Part shown: one piece after another, positions 8,824-19,600 of the stretch
Position numbering within the stretch: position 1 is the stretch's first letter
Layout of the letters: every line of letters starts with the position of its first letter
Assembly (NCBI RefSeq): GCF_031932625.1
Contig: NZ_JAVSCK010000001.1
Location: 744,001-808,000 of the forward strand
Direction: 5' to 3'
From: Hwangdonia seohaensis
Lineage (GTDB): Bacteria > Bacteroidota > Bacteroidia > Flavobacteriales > Flavobacteriaceae
DNA length: 64,000 bases
Notes under the pieces: generated by a model
Databases searched by the model: none
Told to the model about the DNA's origin: nothing
The model's input: only the letters and a program-made list of their open reading frames with translations
Program-made: the position numbers and the translations under genes

Positions 8824-11142
8824 ATGAAAATAGCAATCCTTCCTTTAAAGCTTATCATTATTTCAAGTCTAATTTTTACCGTGCTTAGCTGTAAAAACGA
8901 AACAACAAATCCCAAGCATTCAACTTTAAATGAAAGTATTGAAAAAAAGGTAGATTCGGTTTTGGCACTCATGCAGATTAATGAAAAAATCGGACAGTTA
9001 GTGCAATATAGCGGGAAGTGGAATGCTACCGGGCCTTCATCAACAAAAGGCGATCAACATAAACTTGAAAAGCTTAAAAAGGGCGAGGTGGGCTCGATGT
9101 TAAATATCACTTCTGTGGCAAGTATTCGGGAAACCCAAAAAATAGTTATGGAGCATTCAAGACTTAAAATCCCTTTGATTTTCGCTTATGATGTGATTCA
9201 CGGGTATAAAACCATTTTTCCCATTCCGTTAGGGGAAACGGCGAGTTGGGATTTAGATATTATGAAACAATCGGCGTCAATTGCAGCCAAAGAAAGCGCA
9301 GCTTCAGGTTTAAATTGGACCTTTGCTCCCATGATTGATGTGTCCAGAGATGCCCGTTGGGGGCGCGTTATGGAAGGCGCTGGCGAAGACCCGTATTTAA
9401 ACGCTGTTGTTGGTGTGGCGCGTATTGAAGGATTTCAAGGCGATGATTTGTCCGATATTAATACCATTGCAGCCTGCGCTAAGCACTTTGCGGGCTATGG
9501 CTTTGGTGAGGCCGGTCGGGATTATAACACCGTTAATGTTGGTGCAAACGAACTGCACAACACCATTTTACCACCTTTTAAGGCTGCCGCCGAAGCTGGC
9601 GCGGCAACTTTTATGAATGCCTTTAACGATATTGATGGTATTCCGGCGACAGGACATAAAATTTTACAACGCGATATTTTGAAAGGGGAATGGAACTGGA
9701 GTGGATTAGTGGTTTCAGATTGGGGTTCTATTGGTGAAATGAGGGCGCACGGTTATGCTGAAGACAAAAAACACGCAGCCGAAATAGCATTAAATGCGGG
9801 GAGCGATATGGATATGGAATCGTATGCTTATGAAGCGCATTTGGAAACGTTGCTTAACGAAAAAAAGATTTCAATCCATCAAATTGATGATGCTGTAAGA
9901 CGGGTTTTAAGGCTGAAATTTGAATTGGGACTTTTTGATGACCCCTATAAATACTGCAACGAGCAACGTGAAAAAGATAACGTTTACTCCAAAGAAAATT
10001 TAGCCGTAGCTCGCGATGTTGCAAGAAAATCCATAGTCCTGCTTAAGAATGAAAATAGTTTATTGCCGCTGTCAAAACAACTTAAAAGCATCGCGGTTAT
10101 TGGACCCTTGGCCGATGATAAAGATTCGCCGTTGGGAAACTGGCGTGCCAAAGGGGAATATAATTCGGCAGTTTCATTATTGGAAGGTGTTAAAAACGCC
10201 GTTGGCGAGAACACTAAAATACATTATGCAAAAGGCGTTGATTTAACCATACCGACTATTGCACCTGGTGCGAATCAGTTTTTACTGCCTTTAAAATTTA
10301 ATACCACAGACGACTCCGGAATTGCAAAAGCTGTTGAGGTTGCTAAAAAATCAGATGTTGTTTTATTGGTAATAGGCGAAAATGCGTATCAAACAGGCGA
10401 AGGCCGCAGTCAAACCAATATTGGGTTTTTAGGACTTCAAAATGAATTATTGGAAGCCGTTTATAAAGTGAATAAAAACATTGTAATTGTTTTAATGAAC
10501 GGCAGACCCATGGATTTAAGCCGCGCTTCTGAAATTGCACCAACCATTTTAGAGTGTTGGCATTTGGGTTCTGAATCTGGAAATGCCATTGCCGATGTTG
10601 TTTTTGGAGATTATAATCCGTCGGGAAAATTACCGGTATCATTTCCGCATAACGTTGGTCAGGAGCCTTTGTATTACAACCAAAAAAATACCGGACGACC
10701 ATACAGCAATAAACACGTTACATTTTCAGGTTACAGAGATGCTCCGAAAAAGGCATTATACCCCTTTGGTTTTGGCTTGAGCTATACCACTTTTAGTTAC
10801 GATGATTTGCAATTGGATAAAAATGAAATAAAAGCTGGCGGCGACATAAAAGCATCTGTTAATGTAACCAATACCGGTGATAGAGCAGGAGAAGAAGTCG
10901 TGCAACTTTATATTCGGGATTTGGTTGGTAGTTTTGTGAGACCAGTAAAAGAGTTAAAAGGATTTGAAAAAATAATGCTAAACCCTGGGGAAACCAAAAC
11001 GGTCAGTTTTACTATAAACGAAAAAACACTTCAATTTTATACGGCAAACAATACATGGGAAGTAGAACCCGGTGAATTTAATGTTTGGGTTGGAGGCGAT
11101 TCTACAACCACTTTAAAGAAAAGTTTCACTGTCATTGAATAA
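8824..11142 (+). CDS. GH3 family beta-glucosidase, lipoprotein (BglX-like)
   Basis: The 772-residue protein has a lipoprotein signal (TVLSC, Cys23). It has the three-part layout of BglX-type GH3 enzymes: an N-terminal barrel (about 40-370), an alpha/beta sandwich (about 410-625; contains GEGRSQTNIGF) and a fibronectin-III-like C-terminal domain (about 690-765; GEEVVQLYIRD, VGSFVRPVKELKGF). The catalytic nucleophile is Asp299 in LVVSDWGS, and KHFAGYGFGEAGRDYN matches the conserved substrate-binding Lys-His segment. It removes terminal glucose from short beta-glucans, which fits its place as the last enzyme after GH16. It ends only 19 bases from the convergent hydrolase gene. Confidence 0.93.
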   Translation: MKIAILPLKLIIISSLIFTVLSCKNETTNPKHSTLNESIEKKVDSVLALMQINEKIGQLVQYSGKWNATGPSSTKGDQHKLEKLKKGEVGSMLNITSVASIRETQKIVMEHSRLKIPLIFAYDVIHGYKTIFPIPLGETASWDLDIMKQSASIAAKESAASGLNWTFAPMIDVSRDARWGRVMEGAGEDPYLNAVVGVARIEGFQGDDLSDINTIAACAKHFAGYGFGEAGRDYNTVNVGANELHNTILPPFKAAAEAGAATFMNAFNDIDGIPATGHKILQRDILKGEWNWSGLVVSDWGSIGEMRAHGYAEDKKHAAEIALNAGSDMDMESYAYEAHLETLLNEKKISIHQIDDAVRRVLRLKFELGLFDDPYKYCNEQREKDNVYSKENLAVARDVARKSIVLLKNENSLLPLSKQLKSIAVIGPLADDKDSPLGNWRAKGEYNSAVSLLEGVKNAVGENTKIHYAKGVDLTIPTIAPGANQFLLPLKFNTTDDSGIAKAVEVAKKSDVVLLVIGENAYQTGEGRSQTNIGFLGLQNELLEAVYKVNKNIVIVLMNGRPMDLSRASEIAPTILECWHLGSESGNAIADVVFGDYNPSGKLPVSFPHNVGQEPLYYNQKNTGRPYSNKHVTFSGYRDAPKKALYPFGFGLSYTTFSYDDLQLDKNEIKAGGDIKASVNVTNTGDRAGEEVVQLYIRDLVGSFVRPVKELKGFEKIMLNPGETKTVSFTINEKTLQFYTANNTWEVEPGEFNVWVGGDSTTTLKKSFTVIE

Positions 11143-11161
11143 GCAAACAATCCATCAATAA

Positions 11162-12010
11162 TTAGTTTTGTTGCGATAGAGAATCTGTAATCTTAGTTAT
11201 AACAGCTTTTAAATGCTTGGGAAGCGTTGGTTTTTCCCAAGGATGTTGTGCTCCAAAAACATGATTGGCACCTTCAATAATTTCAAGTTGACTGTTCGGG
11301 TTCCAACTATGAAGTTGTTTTGCTTCATCTATAAAAACACTCGTGTCATTATCGCCATGAATAATTAAATACGGTATTTTTAAATTAGAAACGGCGCGCT
11401 TAATAGTGAGTCTGATTTCATTGGCAATAAAATCTTCATAGAATTGATAGTAGTGTGGCATTTGTTGTTTTGTTCGTCCGTTTAAAACATATTTTACACC
11501 GTCTTTTTTCCATTTTTCTAAATCGCCAATTGTTGCTGTTCTTTTTCCAAAATCGCATACGCCAGCTATACTAATTACGTTTTTTATCCTGTTATCTTCT
11601 TCGGCTTTTATAGTTACAATCCCGCCAGCTCTACTGTGCCCAATTAAAGTTATATGATTTGTGTTGGCATTCTTTTTTAACTCAGAATTCGAACACACCC
11701 AATCGATAACAGATTCTAAATCGTCTAATTCCTTGGTGTAATTATTATTTCCAAAAGCTTCCAAATCAGGAAAATCGATAGGTTGTTTTACAGTGCCTCC
11801 ATTGTGCGAAAAATTGAATTTCACAAAGTAAAAACCAGCCTCGGCAAATGCTTTAGCCATTAAATCCCAAGCGCCCCAATCCTTAAAACCTTTGTAACCA
11901 TGGCAAAATATTATTATAGGTTTTTTAGTGCTATCGTCTTTAAAAAACAAATCGGTTAAAATGGGTTTTTCGTGCTTGCCTTCAACAACTATGTTTTTTT
12001 CAATAATCAT
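11162..12010 (-). CDS. Alpha/beta hydrolase (prolyl-oligopeptidase/dienelactone-hydrolase-like), cytoplasmic
   Basis: The 282-residue protein has no signal peptide. It shows an oxyanion-hole region (FCHGYKGFKDWG), the nucleophile elbow GHSRAGG, a probable catalytic Asp in IHGDNDTSV and a His in EGANHVFG, so the Ser-Asp-His triad is complete. The substrate is unknown; esters or small peptides are possible. Its ATG follows the stop codon of the AddB-like gene with no base between them (TAA then ATG), so it is translationally coupled to that gene although no functional link is evident. Confidence 0.85.
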   Translation of the reverse strand: MIIEKNIVVEGKHEKPILTDLFFKDDSTKKPIIIFCHGYKGFKDWGAWDLMAKAFAEAGFYFVKFNFSHNGGTVKQPIDFPDLEAFGNNNYTKELDDLESVIDWVCSNSELKKNANTNHITLIGHSRAGGIVTIKAEEDNRIKNVISIAGVCDFGKRTATIGDLEKWKKDGVKYVLNGRTKQQMPHYYQFYEDFIANEIRLTIKRAVSNLKIPYLIIHGDNDTSVFIDEAKQLHSWNPNSQLEIIEGANHVFGAQHPWEKPTLPKHLKAVITKITDSLSQQN

Positions 12011-14770
12011 TTATATTTCTTTTTCAGTGAAAGGTATATCTAAATTACAAATTTCTAAAACGAGCTTTTTTAATTCAATACTAAATTTATCAATTGTGTC
12101 TTCAGTAATCAACGCATTTTTTTTGGCATAAGGTCCCGTTTTGTCTTTTTGTGCAAATTTTAAAAACCCATGACGTAAATTTTTAAAAGAGAAAATACCA
12201 GCTTCAACAGGAAGTTGAATTTGATTGGATTGATGCATCATGAGCGCATAAGTGAGTACTTGGAAACTCTTGCTGTATTTATCGTAATCGGTAGTAATGG
12301 CTTCCCAATCTACAATTTCTACACTGCTTTGGCTTACTTGCCCCGTTTTGTAATCAATAATTCTGGTTACACCATTATACTCATCAACCCGATCTACTTT
12401 TCCTGTTAAGTTTATGGGAAAATTAAGTTCGGGAATATCGATAAACACGTTGTTTTCGGCTTCAACGGCAATCATTTTTATTTGGTTTCCAGCTTTTAAA
12501 TCTTGAATTTCCAAATCCAAAAAGTTAGATACGTAACGTTTTGCTATTTCAAAAACAATAAGATTTTTACCTTTGGTAATATCACCTTCTTTATATTCAT
12601 TTTTAAAATGATGACTTACCGTTTCATTAATTTTAGGCTTTAAATTTTTAATATTTTCAACCGTTAAAAACTCACCAATAAATGGTTTGTAAAAATCTTC
12701 AAGCGTGTTGTGTACAACGGTTCCCAAGGTGTTTGCCGCAACGGTTTCTTCGGCATCATCGTGCTCTTTTATTTTTAATATTTTCTGATAATAAAAATCA
12801 ATAGGATTCCTGATATAGTTGCTAAGTGAGGAAGGTGAAAACCCTTGTTTTGCCACCTCAATAATTTGATTTAATAACTGGGGCGTTTTGTTTATTTGGT
12901 TTAATTTCGGTTGTATTACTGGCACATGGGGCGCTATAATTTGATGGTTAATTTTATGAATATTTTCTAATTGCAACTGCGTAATAAACCTGCTTTTTTC
13001 GCCACCGGTCAACACATCGGCTTCGGTATTGTATATAATATGGATGTTTTTGGCGCGTTGCAAAAGCCTGTAAAAGTGATAAGTGTAAACCGCATCTTTT
13101 TCTTTATACGTGGGCAGGTTGTTTTCTAATTTAACATCAAACGGAATAAAGGAATTGTTGCTTTTTCCAGAGGGCAATATGCCTTCGTTTACCGAGGAAA
13201 TAATAACGGTTTCAAAATCCAGAACCCGGGATTCCAACATACCCATAATTTGTAAACCTTGTAAGGGTTCGCCTTGAAAATCGAGTGTTTCGGTGCTTAA
13301 CAATTCTTTGTAAATGCTAAATAAGGCTGAAATGTCTTTGATGTGGTGGTATTCTGAATTTAATCGCGATAACTCGTTAAACAATTCATTAAATCGGAAT
13401 AAATATTCTAAGGGTAATAGGTTTGAAGCTTTGTTTTCAATTAAATCATTTTTAATAGTCAAGATTAATTGCGAACAGTTTTTTAAGGCGTCATCAATAG
13501 CTATTTCCCAATTGGTAAAGAGAATATCGATAATTGTTTCAGCCTTTGCGGCAATTTGTTTTAATCTATCGGAAGTTAAATAAATGATGTTATTGGCTTC
13601 AATGGTTTCAATTATTTTTGAAGCGTAATCGGTGTCGTCAAAATAAAATAAAGGTCTTATAAATTGATGCGCTATAATGTTGATTGCATCTTTATAGTAA
13701 AATGATTTTGATGGGTTTTTATGAAGTTTGAACAAGCTCTCGAAAAGGGAGGCAAGCGGAATGGATTTTAGTGGAAACCCCATGGTAATGTTAAGGGCTT
13801 CGATAGTTGATGGCAGCGAATTTAATACGGGAATCAATAAATTTTCGTCGCCCAAAACTACCGCAGTATTTTGCAGCGACGGGTCGCTTTGGCTTAAATT
13901 ATTTAAAAGGGTTCCGATATATTTAGATTGCCCAATGTTTTTTGGAACACCATAAATTGAAATGTTTTTTTCTTTTGAATAATTGTTGGTAATCCAATGA
14001 AACGGATTGTTTTCGAAATATTTCCAACGGGTTTGATGCTGCCTTGTAAATAATGCGGCATCGTGTTTTTGGTTGTTAAAAAAAACTTGGTCGATGTCCC
14101 AATAAATTTTTGCCACATCATGTTCAAGTAGTTTTTGAATGATGGTTTCCTCAGCGGTATTTAACGCATTGAAACCTAAAAAAACATGTTTTTTTTCGGT
14201 GTTGCTTTGAATATAAGATTCTAAGTTTTTAACCGCTTCTCTGTAAATCAGCCCTTGGTAGCCGCTATTTTTATTTAAAAGTTGCTGGGTAAAATGGGTG
14301 TAGTACGTATACAGTTTGTTCCAAAACGATAAGTAATTTTTAACAAAATCGGTTTTGTTTTGTTCTAAAGACCAATGTTTTAGTTCTTGAATATCACTTA
14401 AATAATTAAATATATTTTCTTGCGGAATAAGGTAGCGATCAATCTCGTTAAAATCCTGAAGTAAAATTTGTGCCCATTTTGAAAAGACCTCAAAAGTATC
14501 TTGGTTTTCTTTTTTGGTAAGCGTTACATAGCTGTTATAGAATTCAAATAAAAGCTCTGTATTCGAGATGGGCTTAAGTTGGGACGTGTTTTCTACAAAT
14601 TCCTCTATACTAATAATTTCAGGGGAAAAAATGGTTTCGTCGGCAACTTTATAAAGTTGATGCTTTAAAAACAAACCAGCCCTTTTACTGGGTAAAATAA
14701 AGGTTAGTTTTGAAAGATTTATTTCGGAATCCTTTAAATCTTTTAAAACATCAAAAATAAAAGTTGTCAT
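12011..14770 (-). CDS. addB: AddB/RexB-like PD-(D/E)XK nuclease
   Basis: The 919-residue protein starts with the AddB-like segment LTFILPSKRAGLFLKHQL and has the inactive-helicase-like middle of that family (VIISSVNEGILPSGKSNN resembles helicase motifs; ITMGFPLKSIPLASLFESL). The C-terminal nuclease is intact: a LGTVVHNTLEDFY segment, then DRVDEYNGVTRIIDYKTGQ, the Asp...Asp-x-Lys core. With the AddA-like protein at 16615-19752 it should form the helicase-nuclease that resects double-strand ends for RecA-dependent repair. The two genes share a strand but are separated by ompA and a kbl remnant. The strong terminator at 14804-14833 means this gene needs its own promoter. Confidence 0.85.
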   Translation of the reverse strand: MTTFIFDVLKDLKDSEINLSKLTFILPSKRAGLFLKHQLYKVADETIFSPEIISIEEFVENTSQLKPISNTELLFEFYNSYVTLTKKENQDTFEVFSKWAQILLQDFNEIDRYLIPQENIFNYLSDIQELKHWSLEQNKTDFVKNYLSFWNKLYTYYTHFTQQLLNKNSGYQGLIYREAVKNLESYIQSNTEKKHVFLGFNALNTAEETIIQKLLEHDVAKIYWDIDQVFFNNQKHDAALFTRQHQTRWKYFENNPFHWITNNYSKEKNISIYGVPKNIGQSKYIGTLLNNLSQSDPSLQNTAVVLGDENLLIPVLNSLPSTIEALNITMGFPLKSIPLASLFESLFKLHKNPSKSFYYKDAINIIAHQFIRPLFYFDDTDYASKIIETIEANNIIYLTSDRLKQIAAKAETIIDILFTNWEIAIDDALKNCSQLILTIKNDLIENKASNLLPLEYLFRFNELFNELSRLNSEYHHIKDISALFSIYKELLSTETLDFQGEPLQGLQIMGMLESRVLDFETVIISSVNEGILPSGKSNNSFIPFDVKLENNLPTYKEKDAVYTYHFYRLLQRAKNIHIIYNTEADVLTGGEKSRFITQLQLENIHKINHQIIAPHVPVIQPKLNQINKTPQLLNQIIEVAKQGFSPSSLSNYIRNPIDFYYQKILKIKEHDDAEETVAANTLGTVVHNTLEDFYKPFIGEFLTVENIKNLKPKINETVSHHFKNEYKEGDITKGKNLIVFEIAKRYVSNFLDLEIQDLKAGNQIKMIAVEAENNVFIDIPELNFPINLTGKVDRVDEYNGVTRIIDYKTGQVSQSSVEIVDWEAITTDYDKYSKSFQVLTYALMMHQSNQIQLPVEAGIFSFKNLRHGFLKFAQKDKTGPYAKKNALITEDTIDKFSIELKKLVLEICNLDIPFTEKEI

Positions 14771-14803
14771 TAAAGCTTAGTTGTTACTACCATATAAAAA
14801 TAA

Positions 14804-14833
14804 AAAAACGCTTCGGATAACCGAAGCGTTTTT
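14804..14833 (-). terminator. Rho-independent terminator of the OmpA gene
   Basis: A perfect stem AAAAACGCTTCGG / CCGAAGCGTTTTT with the loop ATAA lies 31 bases past the OmpA stop codon. On the minus strand it is followed by a run of T. Confidence 0.85.
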
Positions 14834-14864
14834 AAAAACTTATTTTTTAACTAAAAATAGAGTA

Positions 14865-16226
14865 TTATTCTTTAACTAAGTTAATTTCAACACGTCTGTT
14901 GTTAGCTCTACCTTTTCTAGTTTTGTTGGTGTCAATTGGTCTGTCTTTTCCGTAACCAAGTGCAGATAATCTAAACTCATCGATACCATTCTTAACTAAA
15001 TATTCTTTTACAGAAAGCGCTCTAGCTTCAGATAATGACTGATTTAATTTTGCACTACCAGTACTATCAGTATGACCTTCTATGGTAAATTTAGAATTTG
15101 TGTATTCTTTTAAGATGGCTGTAATATCAGATAATACTTTAGCCGATTCACTTTTGATAGAAGATTTACCTGTATCAAACAAGATGGTTTTAGCATATTC
15201 GTTAAGCGTTTTTTGAACCGCTTCAGATACTTCTGGGCAACCGTTGTTAGCTACAGTACCTTTAACGTCTGGACAGTTATCGTCTTTGTCTAAAACACCA
15301 TCACCGTCTCTATCTGGCCAAGGACAACCGTTGTTAGCAGCAGGACCAGCTTCGTTAGGACATTTGTCATCTTTATCAGCAACACCGTCACCATCAGCAT
15401 CAGGACATCCAGCTAAAGCTTTTAAACCAGCTACAGTAGGACATTCATCTAAATGATCTGGAACACCATCACCATCAGAATCAGGACAACCGTTAAACTC
15501 AGCTAAACCAGGTTCGTTAGGACAATCGTCTTTAGAATCTTCAATACCATCACCATCAGAATCTGGGCAACCGTTAAACTCAGGTAAACCAGCTACATCT
15601 GGACAAGCATCATCTTTGTCGTAAATGCCATCGCCGTCGGTATCAGTTCCACCAAATTTGATAGAAATACCAACAGTGTGTTGGAAATGAGTTTGTAAAT
15701 AGTCTTCAAATGCATGTTTGTATGCAGACTGTAGTGTTAAGCCAATGTTTTCGTTAAACCAAACATTTAAGCCTAAAGTACCATTTACAGTACCAGCACC
15801 AACTTCGTCAACCCAAGAGTATCCACCTCCTGCACCTAAATAAGGCTCAAGCGTGTTTGAGTTAAGTAAATTACCAAGGCTGTACTTAATAGTACCATCT
15901 AAACCGTAGTAAGACAAATCATCAACTGAAGCATCTCCCCACTTATCGATTTTATTTAAAGATCCAGCAACTCCAAATGAGAAACCGTCACCTAAATATT
16001 TAGATACAGAAATCGTTGATAAAGATGGTAAAATATTCCAATGATCTTTAACATTAAAGAACTCATCAAAAGTATCACCAAGTGGCGCGTTTTCACCTGT
16101 CGGATAGAAGTCTACCGCGTTTGCCCCTATGGTAATTTGCCATGGGTTGTTTTCGTCTTGCGCATTAGCGTTGCTATAACCAAGTACAAGCAACATAGCG
16201 AACAATAATCTGCTAAGATTTTTCAT
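14865..16226 (-). CDS. OmpA-family outer-membrane protein with thrombospondin type 3 repeats
   Basis: The start is the ATG at 16226; an in-frame TTG two codons earlier is less likely. The 453-residue protein has a signal peptide (ending SNANAQ), an eight-strand-like N-terminal barrel (about 25-195), five or so Asp-rich TSP3 calcium-binding repeats (about 195-330; repeated DxDGDGxxDxxDxCP) and a C-terminal OmpA domain (about 345-453). The peptidoglycan-binding motif is present (EGHTDSTGSAKLNQSLSEAR and later NNRRVEINL). It anchors the outer membrane to the cell wall and is probably abundant. It has a textbook Bacteroidetes promoter (16262-16291) and its own terminator (14804-14833), so it is a single-gene transcript. 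Confidence 0.93.
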   Translation of the reverse strand: MKNLSRLLFAMLLVLGYSNANAQDENNPWQITIGANAVDFYPTGENAPLGDTFDEFFNVKDHWNILPSLSTISVSKYLGDGFSFGVAGSLNKIDKWGDASVDDLSYYGLDGTIKYSLGNLLNSNTLEPYLGAGGGYSWVDEVGAGTVNGTLGLNVWFNENIGLTLQSAYKHAFEDYLQTHFQHTVGISIKFGGTDTDGDGIYDKDDACPDVAGLPEFNGCPDSDGDGIEDSKDDCPNEPGLAEFNGCPDSDGDGVPDHLDECPTVAGLKALAGCPDADGDGVADKDDKCPNEAGPAANNGCPWPDRDGDGVLDKDDNCPDVKGTVANNGCPEVSEAVQKTLNEYAKTILFDTGKSSIKSESAKVLSDITAILKEYTNSKFTIEGHTDSTGSAKLNQSLSEARALSVKEYLVKNGIDEFRLSALGYGKDRPIDTNKTRKGRANNRRVEINLVKE

Positions 16227-16261
16227 ATTCAAAAGTTTAATTTTTAAGTGTTAATTGTAAG

Positions 16262-16291
16262 CAAAAGTAAGTTGTTAAATGTTATTAACAA
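16262..16291 (-). promoter_or_regulatory. Promoter of the OmpA gene (Bacteroidetes type)
   Basis: On the minus strand a TTG (16291-16289) is followed by 19 bases and TACTTTTG (16269-16262), an exact match to TTG-N19-TAnnTTTG. The box ends 35 bases before the ATG. A second -7-like box, TATATTTG, lies at 16302-16295. Confidence 0.75.
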
Positions 16292-16349
16292 AGACAAATA
16301 TATAAAAATATTGATGAATCCTTTTAATAATAAGTAATTCAGAAGGATT

Positions 16350-16549
16350 TTAGATTGCGTTGAGTAGTTGGTCAACTTTGGCGAACGCAGCAATAGCCTT
16401 GTCTAAATGTGGTTTTGTAAGAACTGACGTTAGTTGTACGCGAATTCTTGCTTTGCCTTTCAGGCAACGGAAAAAAAGAACTCAATAGCGTAAACACCTT
16501 CTTTTAAAAGTATATTTGCTTTGGTGTGCGACAATTTTCTAAGATCTAG
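16350..16549 (-). pseudogene. kbl: Remnant of kbl (glycine C-acetyltransferase), last ~65 codons, frameshifted
   Basis: On the minus strand one frame reads KLSHTKANILLKEGVYAIEF and then FFSVA before a TGA at 16462-16460. The adjacent frame continues KGKARIRVQLTSVLTKPHLD, then a tail ending VDQLLNAI and a TAA at 16352-16350. Together this is the C-terminal end of 2-amino-3-ketobutyrate CoA ligase, whose usual form there is close to ANLLLEKGIYVIGFFFPV followed by VPKGKARIRVQL. A small insertion/deletion near 16460 breaks the frame, and the first roughly 330 codons, including the PLP-binding part, are missing. It sits between AddA and OmpA on their strand. The rest of the 16227-16614 gap holds the OmpA promoter and nothing else recognised. 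Confidence 0.8.
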
Positions 16550-16614
16550 ATGGTGGGTGTAGTATATTTTAATTTCCTTTTATAGAGCTGCACATGGTTT
16601 TGTAATTAATGAAG

Positions 16615-19600
16615 TTATATTTCTTTTATTTCAATGTCATCATTTATGTAAATGAGAATTTTTTTGGTCACTTTTAGGTGCATATTTTCTAAAACATCCT
16701 GATACAATTGTAATTGTTGGGAGTGCTTTTTATCTTCAAAACCTGTTTTGTAATCTATTATAACAGCTTCGTTGTTTGCGTTTACAACCACGCGATCCGG
16801 ACGTAAAATGATACCTTCTTTTGTAATAATATCACGCTCATTATAAATGGTATATTTCAGCGTGTAATACTCTTGAAGCTTTGAATGATTAACAATTTCG
16901 TTTACAGTTGCATTTAAAATGGCGGCTTGCTCTTGATTTATTGAAGCCGTATTGATAAAATCGTTTATAGCTGAATCGATATCATCTTTGGTATTGATTT
17001 TAGACAGGATATTGTGGACAAGATTCCCTTTTTCAATGGCTTCTTTTTGAGCGGTGTCCCAAAGTAAACCGGACTTGGTCACTACTTTTATATTATGCGT
17101 TTCTTTTGCTGTTGAAATAAATTCGTGTTGAATTTGTGTTTCTTTTTTCGGAGTTTCTTTTTCAATAGTTCTTTTAGAGTCTCCAAAGCTGTACGATAAT
17201 TTAGAATCTTCCCATTCATTGATATGTTTTAAATACGCAATAAACAAACCCGAATATCTTTTGGTATTTACCTCGCCTTTTGATGAAATATCTTTAATTG
17301 AAATAACATGTAATTGCTCTACAGCCCGCGTTAACGTTACATAAAGCAGGTTAATATTATCTAATTCCTGTTCAGATTGATGTTTGTTAAAAATACGCAA
17401 ACCTTCATCGCCATAAAACTCGAAATCTTTATTGAAATTCAATAAAGTATGCGAAAAACCGTTGTATGTTTCTTTGTTTAAAGCAAACCATTCTTTGGGT
17501 TCCAACTCTCTGTAAATATCCAAATCGGCAAACGGAAAAATCACCACTGGAAACTCCAAACCTTTCGATTTATGGATAGTCATAATTTGAACCGCATTTT
17601 GTCCCTTGGGCGATACAATACTCAAGCTTTCTTTTTTCTTGTCAAAATACTGTAAAAACCCAGAAATATCCGATCCTTTTTTTTGTGAAAAATCTAAAAC
17701 CACATCTAAATAAAACTGAATGTAAGCGTTTGATGCTTTTACTAAATTGAAGCTGCGCACAATGGTTTCGGCCAAATCGTAAAGCGGCAGTTGCAGTAAA
17801 TCGCTGCTACTTATTTGAATATTGAATTTTTCAAAACTTTTAAAAAGTTGAGGCAGTGTTAGATTAATATGATTGGTAAAAAATTCGTGTTTGTTTTCAA
17901 TGCTGAAAAGCGTCGTTAAATAATTTAAAACAGCAATTTTTATTTCGTTGTTTTTAGGCTGATTTAAAAGTGCCAGCACATTGTTTATAAAATTAACCTC
18001 GTCGGAATTACTTAGCAATAAGGTTTCCGAGGATACGATAGGTATGTTGTTTTGGCTCAAATAATTGGCCACCGCAACGCCTTCTTTTTTCTTGCGAACC
18101 AAAATGCAAATATCCTCCAAATCAAAACCATCTTCTAAACAGTTATTAATGGTGTTTAAGGTGTGTTCTGAAAACAGTTCGTCTCTATCGTCTTCTTTTT
18201 CAATTTCTAAAAACGAAAAACTCACATAGCCTTTTTCGGTTTTGGTGATGTTTTGCTGTGCATTTTCGTAAAGTATTTTATAGTCATTAGCCGAAAAAAC
18301 CTGGTTTGCCAAAAATTTAAAAAAGCCATTGTTAAAATTGACGATTTCTTTAAAACTCCGGTAATTTTCATCAAGTGTTTCTACTTTTTGTTTAATATGA
18401 AAAGGTTGTTTGGTTTTATTAAACAAATCAATAAATTGTTCGGCTTTACCACCGCGCCAGCGGTAAATGGCTTGTTTGGCATCGCCCACCAACATGGTAG
18501 TACCGTTTTCGGCAGATAGTGAATTTTCTAATAACGGAATTAAGTTTTCCCATTGCATAACCGATGTATCCTGAAACTCATCAATAAAATAATGCTTGAA
18601 TTTTTCGCCAATACGTTCGTAAATAAAAGGTGTAGGTTGGTTTTTTATTTCCTTGCTAATAATGGCATTAAATTCTGAAATCAGCATTTTGTTCTGCTCC
18701 GTTTTTAAAACACTTAACTCATTATTTATGGCGTTTAAAACCGATAGTGGCGTAACGTTTTTGTAAAAGGCCTTTAAAAATTTAAGATGATAAGCCGCTT
18801 GTTTGGTATGGCTAAAGGCCGCTGCCAATTGCGGTTGGATTTGATTGATTATTGATGCCACATCTTCAGTAACGCGTTTTGGGTAAAGCGGGTTGTTTTC
18901 CGTTAAATCGGCTTGCCAATTCAAATCAAATTTAATATCAAACTTTTTATTGTTTAGATTTTGAAAATGCTTGGGCAACGAAGCTCTCGAAAAATCGTTC
19001 TGCTCTAAACCAGCCTCGTCAATTAAAGTTAAAACACCTTGAGCTTCTTCAACAATAGAGGATTCAAAATCTAAAATCTCTTTCTTCAAATGAGATTTTA
19101 GTCCTTTAAAATCGTTTAAAGTTTTGTGTTTTAAGGTTTCAATAAAGGGCATATCGTTTTCGTTAACCAACAATTTTGCAATCTTGTTAAAATCAAAAGA
19201 CACATCCCAACTTTTATCATCATCGGCTTTTTCAATGGCAAAATCCACCAAAATTTTGGTCAGCGCATCATCAGTTCCGGCTTTGGCTATTAAGCTATCA
19301 ACCGCTTCGCTTAAAAGCGCGTCTTGGTCCAGTTCAACTTCAAAATTCAATGGTAATTTCAAATCGTGTGCAAAGGTGCGTATCAATCTATGTGTAAAAC
19401 CATCAATAGTCGAAATATCGAAGGCCGCATAATTATGTATTATGGTATTGAGTAGTTTTTCAGCTTTTTCGTGGAGCTGTTTAGGTTCCATGTCAAGTTC
19501 TTCACAAATTGCATCAAACATACTATTTGAACCTTTTAATACCGCCTCATCAGAAAACGTCTTTAAGGTTTCGATTATCCGGTCTTTCATTTCGGCAACC

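Noticed and set aside
15240..15640. Tandem DNA repeat resembling a CRISPR or minisatellite
   Set aside because: It is the coding sequence of the thrombospondin type 3 repeats in the OmpA protein; the unit is a codon-phased Asp/Gly-rich motif and there are no spacers.
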